Shown here: positions 46,228 to 58,893 of the stretch, piece by piece | How the letters are laid out: each line of letters starts with the position of its first letter | How positions within the stretch are numbered: position 1 is the first letter of the stretch | Source of the DNA: Rugalucina vietnamica | Taxonomy: Eukaryota > Mollusca > Bivalvia > Lucinida > Lucinidae | DNA: 64,000 bases | Reading direction: 5' to 3' | NCBI GenBank assembly: GCA_964017185.1 | Contig: OZ024883.1 | Location: forward strand, 1,178,001 to 1,242,000 | Made by a program: the position numbers and the translations under genes | Notes under the pieces: generated by a model | What the model saw: the letters and a program-made list of their open reading frames with translations, nothing else | What the model was told of the DNA's origin: nothing | Databases searched by the model: none

Positions 46228-49200
46228 TCAAGATGCAGAGCCATTGATTGAGTTTCGGTTCCGGTTGTATATGTTAGAAAGTTTCACATTATCTACAGTA
46301 CTGTGTTCCTCTTTGTCAATGTCACTAGGTCTCTGTCTGACTATGCTGACCACAGCTACTATTACGAACAGCACGGTCATAAAGCCGAAATATCCACCAT
46401 ATACCTGGAACTGTACAAACCAAATAATTTAGGAAAGAACCCATAGAGTAGTGATGAAGCTATTTGATTTCTCTGAAGGGGAAAGTGGGCTCGATATTCG
46501 GGTAGAGCTATATTTGAAACCTAGTACATAAAGCCCACACATATTGCAAGGGCATTATTGAATATTTCATTAAACCGAACAGAAATTACTTTTTAAAAGA
46601 ACAATTACTTTTTTTATTTATTTAATAAAGGCTAATTCGTAAGTTATTTCCACTACCCAAATACTCACAAACTTAGAAAAAAACATCCAACATTATTAGT
46701 GTTAAGAATAAGAATGGTCTAATGGTATACCTGTGTCTGAACGTCCACTCCAAGCCCTGCTTTGTCTACCACAATCAACGTTAGAATGGTTTCTATAAGC
46801 AGCGCCAGAAACGTATTACAACCGAATACAAAACCATAACGCTTGTGCTTTAGAGCCTTGGCGATCTGTGCCCTAAAATGAGAAAAAAATAGACGAGTCA
46901 TATGAATATATTTCGTTTTTTGGTAGTTTCATCATTTGAAATTATTACCAAGTATAAGCAATGATGGCGAAATAGCGCCCAGCAGGCACATGACGTCAGA
47001 ATGACGTCAGATCGACGTCGATGCGACGTCATGGGCGCAATCATCACGTAAGGCTCACTCCTAAGACCTAGATCGGAAAACTAACACGACAATCTGTCAT
47101 TATTATGAATTCATGTGCATATTTAAGTGTTGTATCTTTTGTTAAATATTGTACATTGTAATAAAGAAAAAATACCTTCAGATGCAAGTAGCAGTAAAAG
47201 TGGATGAGATGTTAGTTTAATTGGAATGTCGCGTAATTTGGTTGCGTTCGTGGTCGATGCCACCTGACATTTGATAAAATGATCTTACGTTGCAATAGTG
47301 ATGACCGTCAGATACGTTGCTCTGAAGACGTCGTACAGCACGTAAGCCACCCAGATCTGCCCAGTCCGCCCGATAATGAACAAACAAACAGCATTAATGG
47401 CGCACACCACTGCTATCAGGATTTCTGCTCTACCTTTAGTTGACCAATCAACGGGTAGGAATCCTACAGCCAGGACGCTTGCTGCCGCTGAAAAAGATAC
47501 GTTAAATTGTTTTTATGTGAGATTTCTCAGCATAAAGACATCCACATACGAACGCATGTATTATTCAGTTTTAATTTTCATGTAGAGTATCACGACAATG
47601 GCATTGTTTCATTCAATACTTAAGTACTGAAAACAAAAGAGTATGCCGGCATTCTTTCATTCAAAATCTAACAAAAAGGATATTACGACGTCCCTTCGTT
47701 AGAAAAACAACATTTAACACTAAAGGTACCATCGTTTTATTAAGATCATAAGCTATAAAATGGCATCAGATACTAGTAAGTGTCCCCCATGAGTATTTAC
47801 CTACGAGTGTGCCTGCTGCCTCTACTGCACCGTTATAGATCGTGCCGCTTTCATCATGTGGAGAAATGACTTCCCATAAGTTCTGGATATAATTCTGAAC
47901 TTGATAGTTGCCACATGATGCCAATGCCCACCACATAGACCACATCAATACGGACTTGGAGGAGTAATTGCCCTTTATTTCTTTCCACATAAAAATAAAG
48001 CCAGCTTTTATTTGCTCGGAAACAGTATTTTTATCGTCTTGGGTGCGGCCCGGCTTCTCCTTCTTTTCTTGTTCTGCTTGTGCTTCCGGATCTATTTTCT
48101 CGCGGTGGAATATCTCAGAGTAAGCTGCCCTTGGCAAGAACACAGCAATAAGGAATGCAAAAATGACGCTGGAAAATGATATGATATTTAATTGAAAGTA
48201 GTCCATCACTTCGAATGAAACCAAGAGCTGTCCCATAAGATATGCGCAAAACCTTCCACACAGAAGTGCTGCACGGGTAAAACTTGCAACCTTTTTATAG
48301 TGGTCCTTTTCCACAATGGCGTATAGATATGAAAAGTACCCAATTTCTCCTGCTGTGCACAATCCATACAAAACCTCAACACATTTCATTGCTGGAAGTC
48401 CTTGCGCCCAAAGAAGAAGTGCCCAGGTACCGATATAAGCGAGACCCTCCACTACCAGCATTGGTTTATAGCGGAGAAAGTCGGTGAGCAGAAACACTGG
48501 AACCAGCCAGATCAGGTAGGCGTAGGTCCACCAGGGGTACATCTCGTTGTCTACCTGGCAATATACGTATGCATAATGTTTTGTTTGAATTATTCTTAAC
48601 GTCCCATTCAACTATTATAATTGACCAGTCGTGTTGAGGCGGCTTTAACAACGGCTCAGTTTTAAGCATGAACCTCGACGCGCATGCATATGATTTGTTG
48701 TTCTTTCAAGTTTCATTGAGTGTTTTGTTTATATATTGTTGTTCTTTTACTGCTTTATGCGACCAAAATTTATCGTGTAGGCGGGACGATCAATTGTGAC
48801 AAGATTTTTTATTCAGATTTATGTCCCTTTCAAGATTATTTCAGCTCATATGAGACGGGCCAATCAATAGGTGGGGCGAAAACGGGAGAATCCTGAGATA
48901 ACCCACCTGACATACTCGCAAGCTGAACTTGGCTTGTCTCACATGTACCCCGTATGGGGCTCGAACCCACACAAGACACAACGCTGAAATAGTCGAATAT
49001 TTAAGTGCTGTAATGAAATATCAGCACTCCGTTACGAGTGCCGCCTTGTGAAGCTTTAACCTAGCACTGAGATATGAAGAGAGCCTCGATTGTTGAATGT
49101 AATTCAAAGGGACAGTCCTAAATCCTTATAAAGAAATCATCTCGGACATTCCTTTCCCCGTAATTGCTTTTAAAACAAAACTTACCTTTTCAACCGTGAG

Positions 49201-49520
49201 ATTCTTCCATTCCCTGTAAGATAATGTGTAAGATATGCTTTTGGCAGACGCAGTTCCTTAAGAACACAACCACTGTCATCCTTGTACCAATACTATTTGC
49301 CTCTTAAATATTTTTTTTTTCAAACAAACTCTTACTTGTTCCACTGTGAGATTCGTCCATTCCCTAGTTATATTTATTTCAAACGATGTCTTACTTGTTC
49401 CACGGTGAGATTCTTCCATTCCCCTGTCAGGTACGGTGTCAGGTAGGCTTCTGACGGCCGCAGTTCTTTAAAGAACCCGAATAGACACACCACCACTGTC
49501 AACAGTCGCCAGTCCATCAT
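46228..49520 (-). CDS. SLC19A family (thiamine/folate) transporter, copy B
   Basis: Exons: 49520-49395, 48554-47801, 47487-47289, 46872-46731 and 46410-46228, with the same sizes, phases and 467-codon length as copy A. Differences are few: loop REKIDPEAQAEQEKKEK versus RKKTDPESQADQEKKEK, GRTQ versus SRTE, DESG versus EESG, and several in the C-terminal tail. No stop or frameshift is visible. Differences cluster in the cytosolic loop and tail while the membrane segments (LVPVFLLTDFLRYKP, GEIGYFSYLYAIV) are unchanged. That pattern suggests both copies are under constraint. Its intron 1 lacks the MITE-F found at the copy A acceptor. Confidence 0.9.
46976..47038. mobile_element. ~62-bp insert rich in TGACGTC/GACGTC motifs
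   Basis: CGCCCAGCAGGCACATGACG...GACGTCATGGGCG contains five GACGTC palindromes. Unit 1 reads straight across (GGCGAAATGG then CACAATCATC at about 36168), so this is a unit-2 insertion. It may be a minimal MITE, and its CRE-like motifs could bind bZIP factors. Confidence 0.7.
48820..49010 (-). mobile_element. tRNA-derived SINE-like copy, intron 1 of SLC19A copy B
   Basis: Partner of 38195-38435, with the same GGGGCTCGAACCCACAC B box and CTCATATGAGACGGGCC block. Confidence 0.7.
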
Positions 49521-49559
49521 GGTTGCTCAGTGACAATTCTCCGATACTAAAATATAAGA

Positions 49560-49950
49560 CAACTCATCAACACACCTGTAAAATATGGTGTAAGATAGGC
49601 TTCTTATGGCCGCAGTCCTTTGAAGAACCCGAATAGACACACCACCACTGTCAACAGTCGCCAGTCCATCATGGTTCTCCGATACTGAAATATCAAACAA
49701 CACATCAACACACCCGTAAAATATGGAGTAAGATAGGCTTCTTGTGGCCGCAGTTCTTTGAAGAACCCGAATAGACACACCACCACTGTCAACAGTCGCC
49801 AGTCCATCATGGTTGCTTAGTGTCGATTCTCCGATACTGAAATATCAAACAAAAGATCAACACATGTGTAAGATAGACTTCTGATGGCCGCAGTTCTTTG
49901 AAGAACCCGAATAGACACACGACCACTGTCAACAGTCGCCAATCCATTAT
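49560..49950 (-). repeat. Tandem upstream copies of SLC19A exon 1 (copy B: three extra)
   Basis: Start codons at 49672 and 49810, plus a more degraded copy starting near 49947, lie upstream of the in-use ATG at 49520. The first spacing is 152 bp and the next 138 bp because of a 14-bp loss. One more unit is present than in copy A. The 49672 copy has a TAA after LRP, and the 49810 copy is open. Confidence 0.88.
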
Positions 49951-51159
49951 GGTTGCTCAATGACAATATGCATACTTTGCTAAATATTAGGCATACTTCT
50001 GGAACACTCTATCTGTCTCTTACCATGTTGAGTAACCCGTATTTTGCACTGTAAAGGCAGCAACGTAGTGTGTATATGAGCGCAACACTAAATATACTGG
50101 CTAAAAGTATGACATGATACATGCATACATTACATAATTTATATATGGTCGTTACCTAGCTATGTTATGTAAATAAACCACAATGATTTATCACCGGACC
50201 CAAATATTTGAACCCCTGGGATAAAAACTTGCATATAACTTCAGATAAGACTGCGCATCAGACTGAACATTAGTTAATCTGAGTCTTCACTGCTGCACTC
50301 CTATGCAGAAAATGGTTTTGATACCACGAGTTATATATAAATTAATAAATAAAATATAAATCACTTACTTAATGAACTTCAGTATCTCATTGATAGGTTG
50401 TATACTATTTTTCTTAAAGTAAGCGTTAGCCTTTTGGGTCCAAATAGAAAAGAATGCATACAGATGCAAGAACTCTGGCTTTAATACCTTTCGATTGGGG
50501 AAGTTGATGAAAAGTTCAAACTTTTATCAATATGGCATAGCTTAGTCTCTTTGGATGGAAGTCTAAGATGACCAGTGGGTCGTCAAGTGAAAACCTTCTT
50601 GAAACAATGTCCATATCAGCTTGATAAATAAATAAAATACTTGGCCATTTAATTTTCTAAATCATAATTGGACGACCTAAAATGATACATGTATTTAGTC
50701 TCTACAGCTAACGCCGAATTTCAGAAACATAGTTGACAGACATGTTTAAGTTTTGTCATTTTGTGTCATAGAGCAATAACTAACTTATGTGACTTGTTTT
50801 CGGGCGACCAATCTTGGTTGACCAGTCCATTTTATCTATCTAATCTTAATCCATGAATGCGGAAGACATAGGATAAGGGTGAGTTTAAGGTCATTTTACT
50901 GACTAATCGGCTGGTCCAATATCAAGTTGATAAATCAGTAGGTTTGAATGGCATTCTTTTGAATGCGTACATAACAAGAAAAACTATAACATGTGCTACA
51001 TGTTATATACGGCCTTGTTTCATTTTAGTTAATGCTAATATTGAGTGGCCGATCAAACATGCCTTTTCATGCATTTACGTTTGAAAAAGTGGATTGTACT
51101 CGAAGCCGCCATGCTTCTCGATATACTCTCGACATAATCTCGGCATGTTGTAGCAATGT

Positions 51160-53040
51160 AACATTTGTAACAAAACATATGAAACATAATGTAACGTATG
51201 TGACATAATACAACATATATAACATTGTACTACATAACATAATATGCACGCCATGCAACATATGTAATATATATGGGCCACAGCGTGAGAAAAAGTACAT
51301 TCGGACATTTTTTTGAATATTAGAAAAACAATGTTACATTGAATGTATGATATGTTTCTAGAGTCTGTTAGTCTTTATTTGACCAGATTATTTCAGTTTT
51401 GTTTTTTTTGTGAGATATGACCAATTTACTATATGTACCCTACAGACGTCATTGTCCTGGAAAATGACGTCAAAATTGCTCAATGCATTTCTGCATGTTA
51501 TTAGAGCTTACAAGACTCGATGCATTTGCTTAGAATGTTTAAGCACTGGTCAGAACCTATTGTTAAGATAGAAGCATAGTATCCTTACAGGCAATCTGTC
51601 GTAATTATTTTGTCTATCTTTATGATGATGTGGTTGCTATGCGCATAGTTAATCAATGTAAATATCATGCAACATATGTTACATATGTACGTATGTTACG
51701 TATGTTACATACGTAACATATATAACGTAACATATGTAACATATGCAACATTACAAAACATATATAACATAGCATGTAACAAAGTTTATCATATGTTACA
51801 TAGTGTAAAATATGTAACATAACGCAATGTATGTAACATATTTGTGCATGTAAGATCTTTAGGAGTAAACATAATTTTGCAAAAATAAACATTAGATAGC
51901 CCTCCCCCAAATAAATTAACATAGCTAGCTATTTATGACATAATGGTGTAAACAATTAATTCAATATTAAAACAATACATGTTTCACTTATATATATGCA
52001 CTCTCTCATGCTCTCATTCACATATGTGGTGTCGTTGCATCTTAAGAATTTTCATACATTCTGAAATAGCGTAGCTCATCAAAGATACACACAAAACAGA
52101 CAGTGTTGTTATAGTCAAATCTATGATATCTTGATAAATCTCAGTATGGAATACATTATAAACGGAAGTAACGTATGTGACATAACGTGTGTGACATAAG
52201 TTATGTAATGTATGTAATATAATGTATCAAAACGCAACATATGTAACAACATGAATGAATCAGCACCCGTTATGCAACATAGCGTTATATTTACATTTTT
52301 CTAAAACCTCCTTAGATGAACCATTAGATGTTCATCTGTGTTCATACTTCCTAGTCCGACAATCGGGCTTTCGTTCCGTTCACTTCATTTATTTTGTTGG
52401 TCGTGAACTCCACTGACAAAGCTGGAGAGAATGGTACCCGGCTCGGAGGCGGCGGACGACTTGTAGATCTGCAGTTACATACTTCCATGAACAACATTGT
52501 GTCACGCGACGTGACGTAATCCAAACTTGACGTCAAAAACATGAATCTCGCCAATCTGATTGGACGTTGTAAACGTCGAAGCCGTTCCGCTGTTTGAACA
52601 CACACTGTGTGTAGATTCTCTGTTTGCTGGTAAATGTGACCGCCTTGGTGATTTTTCAACAAACGATACAGAGAAATGAATGTAAATATAAGCAATGAGT
52701 TTAATTTTTCTGTTGTTCATGGAGCTATGAACCGCAGTGGGTCGCTAGCAAAGCTTACATGAACCCCTTCGGGGTTCATTCACTTTGCACGCGACCCACT
52801 GCGGTTCATAGCTCCATGAACACCAGAAAAATGAAATTCATTTCTTAAATGTTTGTAGCAAAACACGTAACATAATGCATCTTATATAACGCATGTACCA
52901 TAACGTTACAGTTGTAACATAAAATTACATATGTAACATAATATATGCAACATAACATAACGCCACATATGTGAAATAACATGTCACAGAACACAGTGCA
53001 TGTAACTGAACATAACATAGCATTTAATATGATACATACA
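51160..53040. repeat. ACATATGTAACATA satellite clusters
   Basis: Clusters at about 51160-51265, 51665-51845, 52165-52290 and 52865-53040, with another at 54400-54545, are built from variants of TATGTAACATA and its palindrome ACATATGT. They create spurious Cys/Tyr/Met-rich ORFs. Confidence 0.8.
52715..52835. repeat. Long hairpin
   Basis: GTTCATGGAGCTATGAACCG and CAGTGGGTCGC pair with GCGACCCACTG and CGGTTCATAGCTCCATGAAC. A GAACCCCTTCGGGGTTC hairpin sits at the centre. Confidence 0.88.
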
Positions 53041-54360
53041 TAATGTATTTCTTATATCAACGTACAACAATACAGACACGACTACCTGGAAGAGTCACAC
53101 TCAACAGTGCCACCAAGCAGTCACAATCAAACGGACTACCAGACAAAGTCACAATCAAAATGACTACAAGGGAGAGCGTAAACGTTGTCAGCAGATTAAG
53201 TGTGTGTTTTATACATTGTATTTTTTCTGCACTTCATTTTCAATAAGTTTATGTTGAATAGGCACAGAATGGTTCAATAGTAGCATGTATTGACTCTTTG
53301 TACGTATAACTGTTGGTTAATAATTAAAAAAAAAATGATAATTGATCTGTCGTAAATGCTCATCACAGAAATAAGGCTAAACTGTACTATATGAATTATA
53401 AGTTTACGAGTTGGTTATGTGAATATCTAAATGCCCAGTCTGCACATCGAAAATGAAGTTTCTGAATTTACAGTGCCAATTCCACATTAATGTCAGGTTG
53501 AGCGCAATAAATAGTAGTGAGCAAGTTAATCGTCAGGACGACAGAAACGCATGCAACACGGACTATAGAGTTGTTTCATTGTTGTCATAAAAATAACCAT
53601 AAACTCTTGGGTACAAAAAAAAAAAAAAAAAAAAAAAAAAGCGGATACATCGTCGACGCATTCAAATTAAAGTGACATAAGCTACAGCGCCGAGATATTA
53701 CCCTATTAGTACCATGACGCATATAGGTCAGCGGTAAATAGCGGTCAACTTTAATTTTCATGCGTTCTAACATTTTCAACAATCAATGACTTTAGAGACA
53801 TCATTCGAAACTGGACGTGATTTGTTATTTTGGATTTGGCCTCTATCAACTGTCACACCATTTCTCAAACACGGAGTAAGGCAACCGTTTAAAAGTGTTA
53901 AGAGCTTTTTGTTTGTTCAGTGCATGTCTGTTTATTTAGTCACTCACATGTAACTGTATGAACGTAGCTATATGGAGTACAATAATACACACTTGTGCAT
54001 TTATTTGATTTGATACCAAACGCAACAGCTATGGTTATGTCGGGACTGGGTCACCATTTCTGAATTACAACAACAAAATGCCTGCAATATACGTGTTTAG
54101 GCGTCAAGAAGCTCGTCTTTTTCTTACGACCTTATGGTCAATGAAGATGTAATATTTATTTAATTATAGCTAAAAAGACCCCATTTGCGGATCCATGGGC
54201 GATGCCGCATATTTCGGTCAACGTTTGGCGATTCATGATTTATTCATTATTATTTATTTAATTCAACTTTTTTTTATTCAGAAATCTTAACCTTATGACG
54301 AAGTGACTCATACTAATTGATGTATTTTACCCTATTTAAGACGACGCACTCAAAATCTTA

Positions 54361-54820
54361 GATATGGTGTTCTGGAAGGGTCAAAATGGCATAACGTACA
54401 GATGTAACATAATATTACATATGTAACCTAACATTATATATGCAACATAACATAACGCCACATATGTGAAATAACATGTCACGTACACAGTGCATGTAAC
54501 TGAAAATAACATAGTATTTTATATGATACATACATAATATATTTATTATACCAACGTATAACAATACAGACACAATTACCTGGAAGAGTCACACTCAACA
54601 GTGCCACCAAGCAGTCACAATCAAACGGACTACCAGACAAAATCACAATCTATGACGGTGTACCGGCATTCTAGGGGTTAACCTCTATCTTAAAATAGGG
54701 GTGAACCTCTAAATATGTGGGTGCACCCCTATATTTGCGGGTGCATGTCTATTTCGAAAAAGGCATGGACAGTTCGGTTTACCACTTCGGTCATTTTGAC
54801 CCTTCCAGTACACCATACTT
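54361..54820. repeat. ~460-bp segment flanked by inverted 27-bp repeats
   Basis: ATGGTGTTCTGGAAGGGTCA (about 54364) and TGACCCTTCCAGTACACCAT (about 54797) are inverted. The segment also contains AGGGGTGAACCTC / GGGTGCACCCCTA repeats near 54690-54745. Confidence 0.6.
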
Positions 54821-55907
54821 GGTGATGTATTTTACCCAAATTGCTAGGAAGACAATCTATTTTTGGAATATTGGATTTGCCCATTCTATTGACTTACAGG
54901 TAAAATAAGAAAACAAACTAAATTACATATAGTTCTACATACTAAATGCTAGATTTTTGTCACAAGTTGTCTTTGAAAAGACATTTTCTCGTGATTGGAG
55001 ATTAATGAACATGAGTTATAAAATAGAAAGCAACGGAAGCATGCGGAAGCATTTGTTTACACCCCTGTGCAGCAAATGGAACAACCCTTCATTGATAATT
55101 GGTAGTAAGTGTGCTGGAAGTTTGGATTAGTCTATTATAGTGAATAACACGTTTTACAGGTATGTCAAGTGAATAAAACAATTAATCATTCAATCTCTAC
55201 ATTCTAAGTACTAGATTTTGTTCATTATAATTTCAAAATGACCAATTTGGACCTCCCTTGTAAAATTTATTATACAAAGTTATGAAACAGAAAGCAGTGA
55301 ATCATGTTCATTCTTTTCTTTACACCCCGTTTCGATTGAAGGCAATGTTGTAACGGTCTCACATGGACCAGCCCATATTGATTTAATGTCAACCAAAATA
55401 ATAAAACTAGTTGCTTTGACACTATATTCTATGTAGCAATGCTTTGATAATAGAATACGTTTCATCCTAATACAATGATTATTAGGATACAGCATGAATA
55501 ACTCCTGAAATATGATCACTAAATATAAATCTATGAATGAAACTGCTTCATGAAAGGACGCCATTATTAAATTAATGGAACTGCTTCCTGACTTATGACG
55601 TATTTCGAAGTTGGTAGTCCAAGGGTGATTCAGGTACTTCTTAACCAAATTTCGAAAAGCAAAAACTCACTGTATAGACAAATGAGTACCTTTTATTATT
55701 TACTGAGACCACATAATATCAAAACATCAGCTTTTGAAACTCGTCAAAATTCAATAAATACACTTTTTTGCAATAATTTAGAAGTGAGCACACCCACTTC
55801 GGAATAGTCCATTTCAAAACTGGTTTTAAGTATAGGCCTATAAAGGTATTAACTCAAGAATAACTAGAAAGAGATTCTTGTTTCAATAATACACTAAGGC
55901 CGTAGAA

Positions 55908-57240
55908 AATGAAATGACCATCGCTTGGGATAGCTCTTTCGCTACTGAGCAGGCATCACAGCTCAAACCCACGTCTGAGACTGATTCTCTTGACAATAAG
56001 ACCATTAAATAAATGTATTGCTATACGTTTATTTTACATCGCTTTCATAGGTAGCAGTTTGGACTTTTATTATTGCATAAATACCCGTGTCATGCGATAT
56101 TAACAGCCGTTTATTAATGAAGAAAAAGCCATGCATTAATATTGCAATTCACGCGCGCACGTGCTGTTAATAAATGGCTTTTATTTATGCTCGTTACCGG
56201 GCGCAACGCAAAGTACGTGCTAGTAATGAGAAAGTGAAGTCCGCCCGGAACGAGCATAAAACGAAAGCTTTTACGCGTATGAAAATGTGATGAGGCTGTA
56301 AAATATAGTGCACCATATTTCTTTCGTTTCTGCACCTTATTTCTTTTGTTTCTGCAGAATTCATGCAATAATAGCGATCAAAAATGATTTTGTCATTCAT
56401 TAACATTCGCTAGGTCCCTCGGGTAGTGTTGGTTTTCAACACTCCCCTCGGGACCTAGCAAATGTTAATGAATGGAAAATCATGTTTGATCCCTAAATTG
56501 TAAATGATGCCATTTAATGGTAAACATATTCCACGATATTGCATTGAGGTTAGACTAAATGACTGTTCCGACATGACCACAAGCTGTCAAGTTCGCGTAG
56601 ACGTCAAGCCACAAATCACGTGCGCTTACCTCCGGTTGAAACATCTTTAGTCTTCAAATCGAAGTTCCTTATTCGCATAAAATTAGCTGATAGTTAGTGG
56701 TTCCAACACTGTCGAGCATATGTCTTCTGTCGTGTTTATGGATTTATACTGGCTTTCCAATCTGGGACCGCTTTGATGACAAGTAATTTCTACCACCTAA
56801 GGTTACAAGCCAAACTTAAGGCGTAGACAGACGTGCTAGATTAGGTCCTTAATGAAGGTGACGTGGATAAAAATGTAAGCTCAGAGGCAAAAAAAATGTA
56901 AGGGGCAATGTATCTGTTTCACAATCATGTGATAACTATGACCTTAAAGTGAGTACAAAACGACAGAAGTAGTACATAGAACATAACCTGGATGCTGTTA
57001 AATGAACAAATCCTCACTGAGAGTAGAGACCGGCAAAATTAAATGTGTCGATAAATTTTCCCACATGGGATTCACTCTCTCTTGAGCAGTTCACATTGAT
57101 AATGAGCTTACTTTCAGATTAAAAAGTCAGTATTGCATTTGTTTGTAAGGTAACATGCAAATGTCTGGAATCAAGCCTGACACCAAGCTGGGTCTAGACG
57201 GCTCCTACAACTCTTATTATATGGAGATTATATCTCACCC
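55908..57240. other. Unit-2 intergenic DNA, no gene
   Basis: Collinear with 42188 onwards apart from an insertion at about 56065-56500 that is absent from unit 1 and contains foldback sequence. Confidence 0.6.
56393..56475. repeat. Hairpin, ~35-bp arms
   Basis: ATTCATTAACATTCGCTAGG...CCCTCGGG pairs with CCCTCGGGACCTAGCAAATG...AATGAAT. Unit 2 only. Confidence 0.85.
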
Positions 57241-57448
57241 CGGTCGCACCCTGCGTTCAAATGTTCTTTTTTAACACTGGTTGTATAGGACGTCACGTAA
57301 TTTCGTCGCTAAGCGCACATGTCACAATGACGTCAAAACGTTTTAAATCAAAATGGCGGACGCCGCGATTTTCTAATTTTTCTAGGTAAATAGTATAAAA
57401 ATCAATCTTCGCTGCATTAAGGTGAGCAAGAAAAAGAATCCATCATTC

Positions 57449-57564
57449 GTGTCAGGTATGGATAGACAAATCTGTCCCTCGGGTCACAATTTGGCATCAC
57501 TCGGCGAGCCTCGTGATGCCAAAATGTGACCCTCGGGACAGATTTGTCTATCCATACCTGACAC
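57449..57564. repeat. Long palindrome, ~52-bp arms
   Basis: GTGTCAGGTATGGATAGACA and AATCTGTCCCTCGGGTCACA are mirrored by TGTGACCCTCGGGACAGATT and TGTCTATCCATACCTGACAC around a GGCATCACTCGGCGAGCC centre. It lies in a unit-2-specific segment (57230-57590). Confidence 0.9.
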
Positions 57565-57927
57565 TCATGTAAGACTCTTATAGTCAACGTCATGTTCGTG
57601 TCAACTTGAGAAAAAGATATAACTCAAGTGGCAAGGCAGGAATCTAGACACAAAAAATCCTAGTAAGCAAAGATGCAAGGCACGAGTATGGTCATAAAGA
57701 TAACATTGCTAAGAAAGACTTATTTATAGAATGTAGAATTATATAGCAAGGATTGTGCTTTCAAGGTCTTCCCCAAAATCTATCTAAAGGATTTAAACAT
57801 AGTGATGTAGAGTCTTGGAAACAGAGTGCAGGCTGCACAGGGTTCATGTTTCTATGTCTCATCAACAAAGGAGCAGCAGAATGTGATGGAAAGTTAATTT
57901 GTGAACTTTATCAAGAAAAATTCCCCA

Positions 57928-58186
57928 TTTAAAGTATACCCCCTTATACCCCACTTTTATATAGCAAAAACTGGGGTATGGAGGTGTATACCTTATTTTT
58001 CTTATTCAGTTTGCTCCAAAACATAGATTGTGGGTACGCGTTAGAACCGCCTCGCCAAGGCGGTTCTACTGTGTACCCACAATCTATGTTTTCAGCAAAA
58101 AAGAAGAAAACTATCATTTTTTTCTACTGTTTTACAACTTTTGAAATAAATCTGTATATCACATGGATATGTTTTCGTAATGTGAC
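57928..58186. mobile_element. MITE-F copy, shared by both units (unit 2)
   Basis: Partner of 43950-44230: AAAGTATACCCCC start, CGCCTCGCCAAGGCGG centre, TTTTCGTAATG end. One arm has small deletions. Confidence 0.85.
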
Positions 58187-58221
58187 AGAAAGCGAAACGA
58201 ACGCTAGACGTGGATCAGCTA

Positions 58222-58893
58222 GTATCTCACTGGCATGCGAATTTCTCGCGACCGTTTTGCGAATTTTGTCGCGGACTTTCGCACGACATTCGTGCGAGTG
58301 TCGCGCGAGTGTCGTGAGAATTTTCTTGTGTCGCGAACTAGTCGCGAACTGGTCGCGAAGTTTTCAACATGTTCAAAAATTTTATGCGATTTTTTTCTCC
58401 AAAATATTTTGCAAGACTGTCGCGCGACGTTCGTGCGAGTGTCTCGAACTTGTCGCCGCGAAATTTTGGCGAATTTACAATGCGAAATTTTTGCGATACT
58501 CGTACGATTGTCGCGCGAGAGTCTTGCGAAAACCTCGCGACTATCTGGCGAGAAAATAAAACTAAGCGACATTCGTATGAATGTCGCGCGACACTTGCAC
58601 GAATGTCGCGCGACTGTCGTACGAATTTAAACGAAAATAAGTTACATTCGCGGGAAAGTCGTGAGACACTCTCACGAATGTCGCGCGACTGTCGTGCGAC
58701 AGTCGCGCGACTATCGCGCGACCGTCGCGCGATATATTTTCCAAATTAGACCGAAATTCGCGAATTTGTCGCAAAAATGTCTATTCAATGAGACTGCAAC
58801 GTGAAAGTTGTGTTTATATCGTTTATCTTTGTCGCGAAATAGTCGCGAACTATTCGCGAACTAGTCTCCAGTTGTCGCATTCCAGTGAGATAG
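58222..58893. mobile_element. TCGCG-rich ~670-bp element with TIRs, unit 2 only
   Basis: Left TATCTCACTGGCATGCGA and right TCGCATTCCAGTGAGATA are inverted ends. The interior is almost entirely diverged GTCGCGCGACATTCGTGCGA-type words, which are self-complementary. This keeps several overlapping frames open on both strands. Unit 1 has the empty site near 44263-44270 (CTAGACTTGGGACAATG). Confidence 0.88.

Larger units (their letters stand above)
51008..55904. mobile_element. 4.9-kb unit-2-specific insertion, probable TIR element with satellite content
   Basis: TACGGCCTTGTTTCATT at the left and AATACACTAAGGCCGTA at the right are inverted for about 10-17 bp. They sit exactly where unit 1 homology breaks. 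The interior has arrays of ACATATGTAACATA-type repeats, a 110-bp hairpin, and a ~260-bp direct repeat (52895-53157 and 54395-54652). No transposase ORF was seen. Confidence 0.65.

Noticed and set aside
51067..51922. Several minus-strand ORFs rich in Tyr, Cys, His and Met
   Set aside because: Translations of the ACATATGTAACATA satellite in different frames.
55280..55648. 122-codon minus-strand ORF inside the 4.9-kb unit-2 insertion
   Set aside because: No recognisable domain, biased AT-rich composition and no splice or promoter context; not distinguishable from chance.
58219..58749. Overlapping long ORFs on both strands rich in Arg, Ser, Cys and Val
   Set aside because: They arise from the TCGCG-word repeat, which lacks stops in several frames; no family resemblance.
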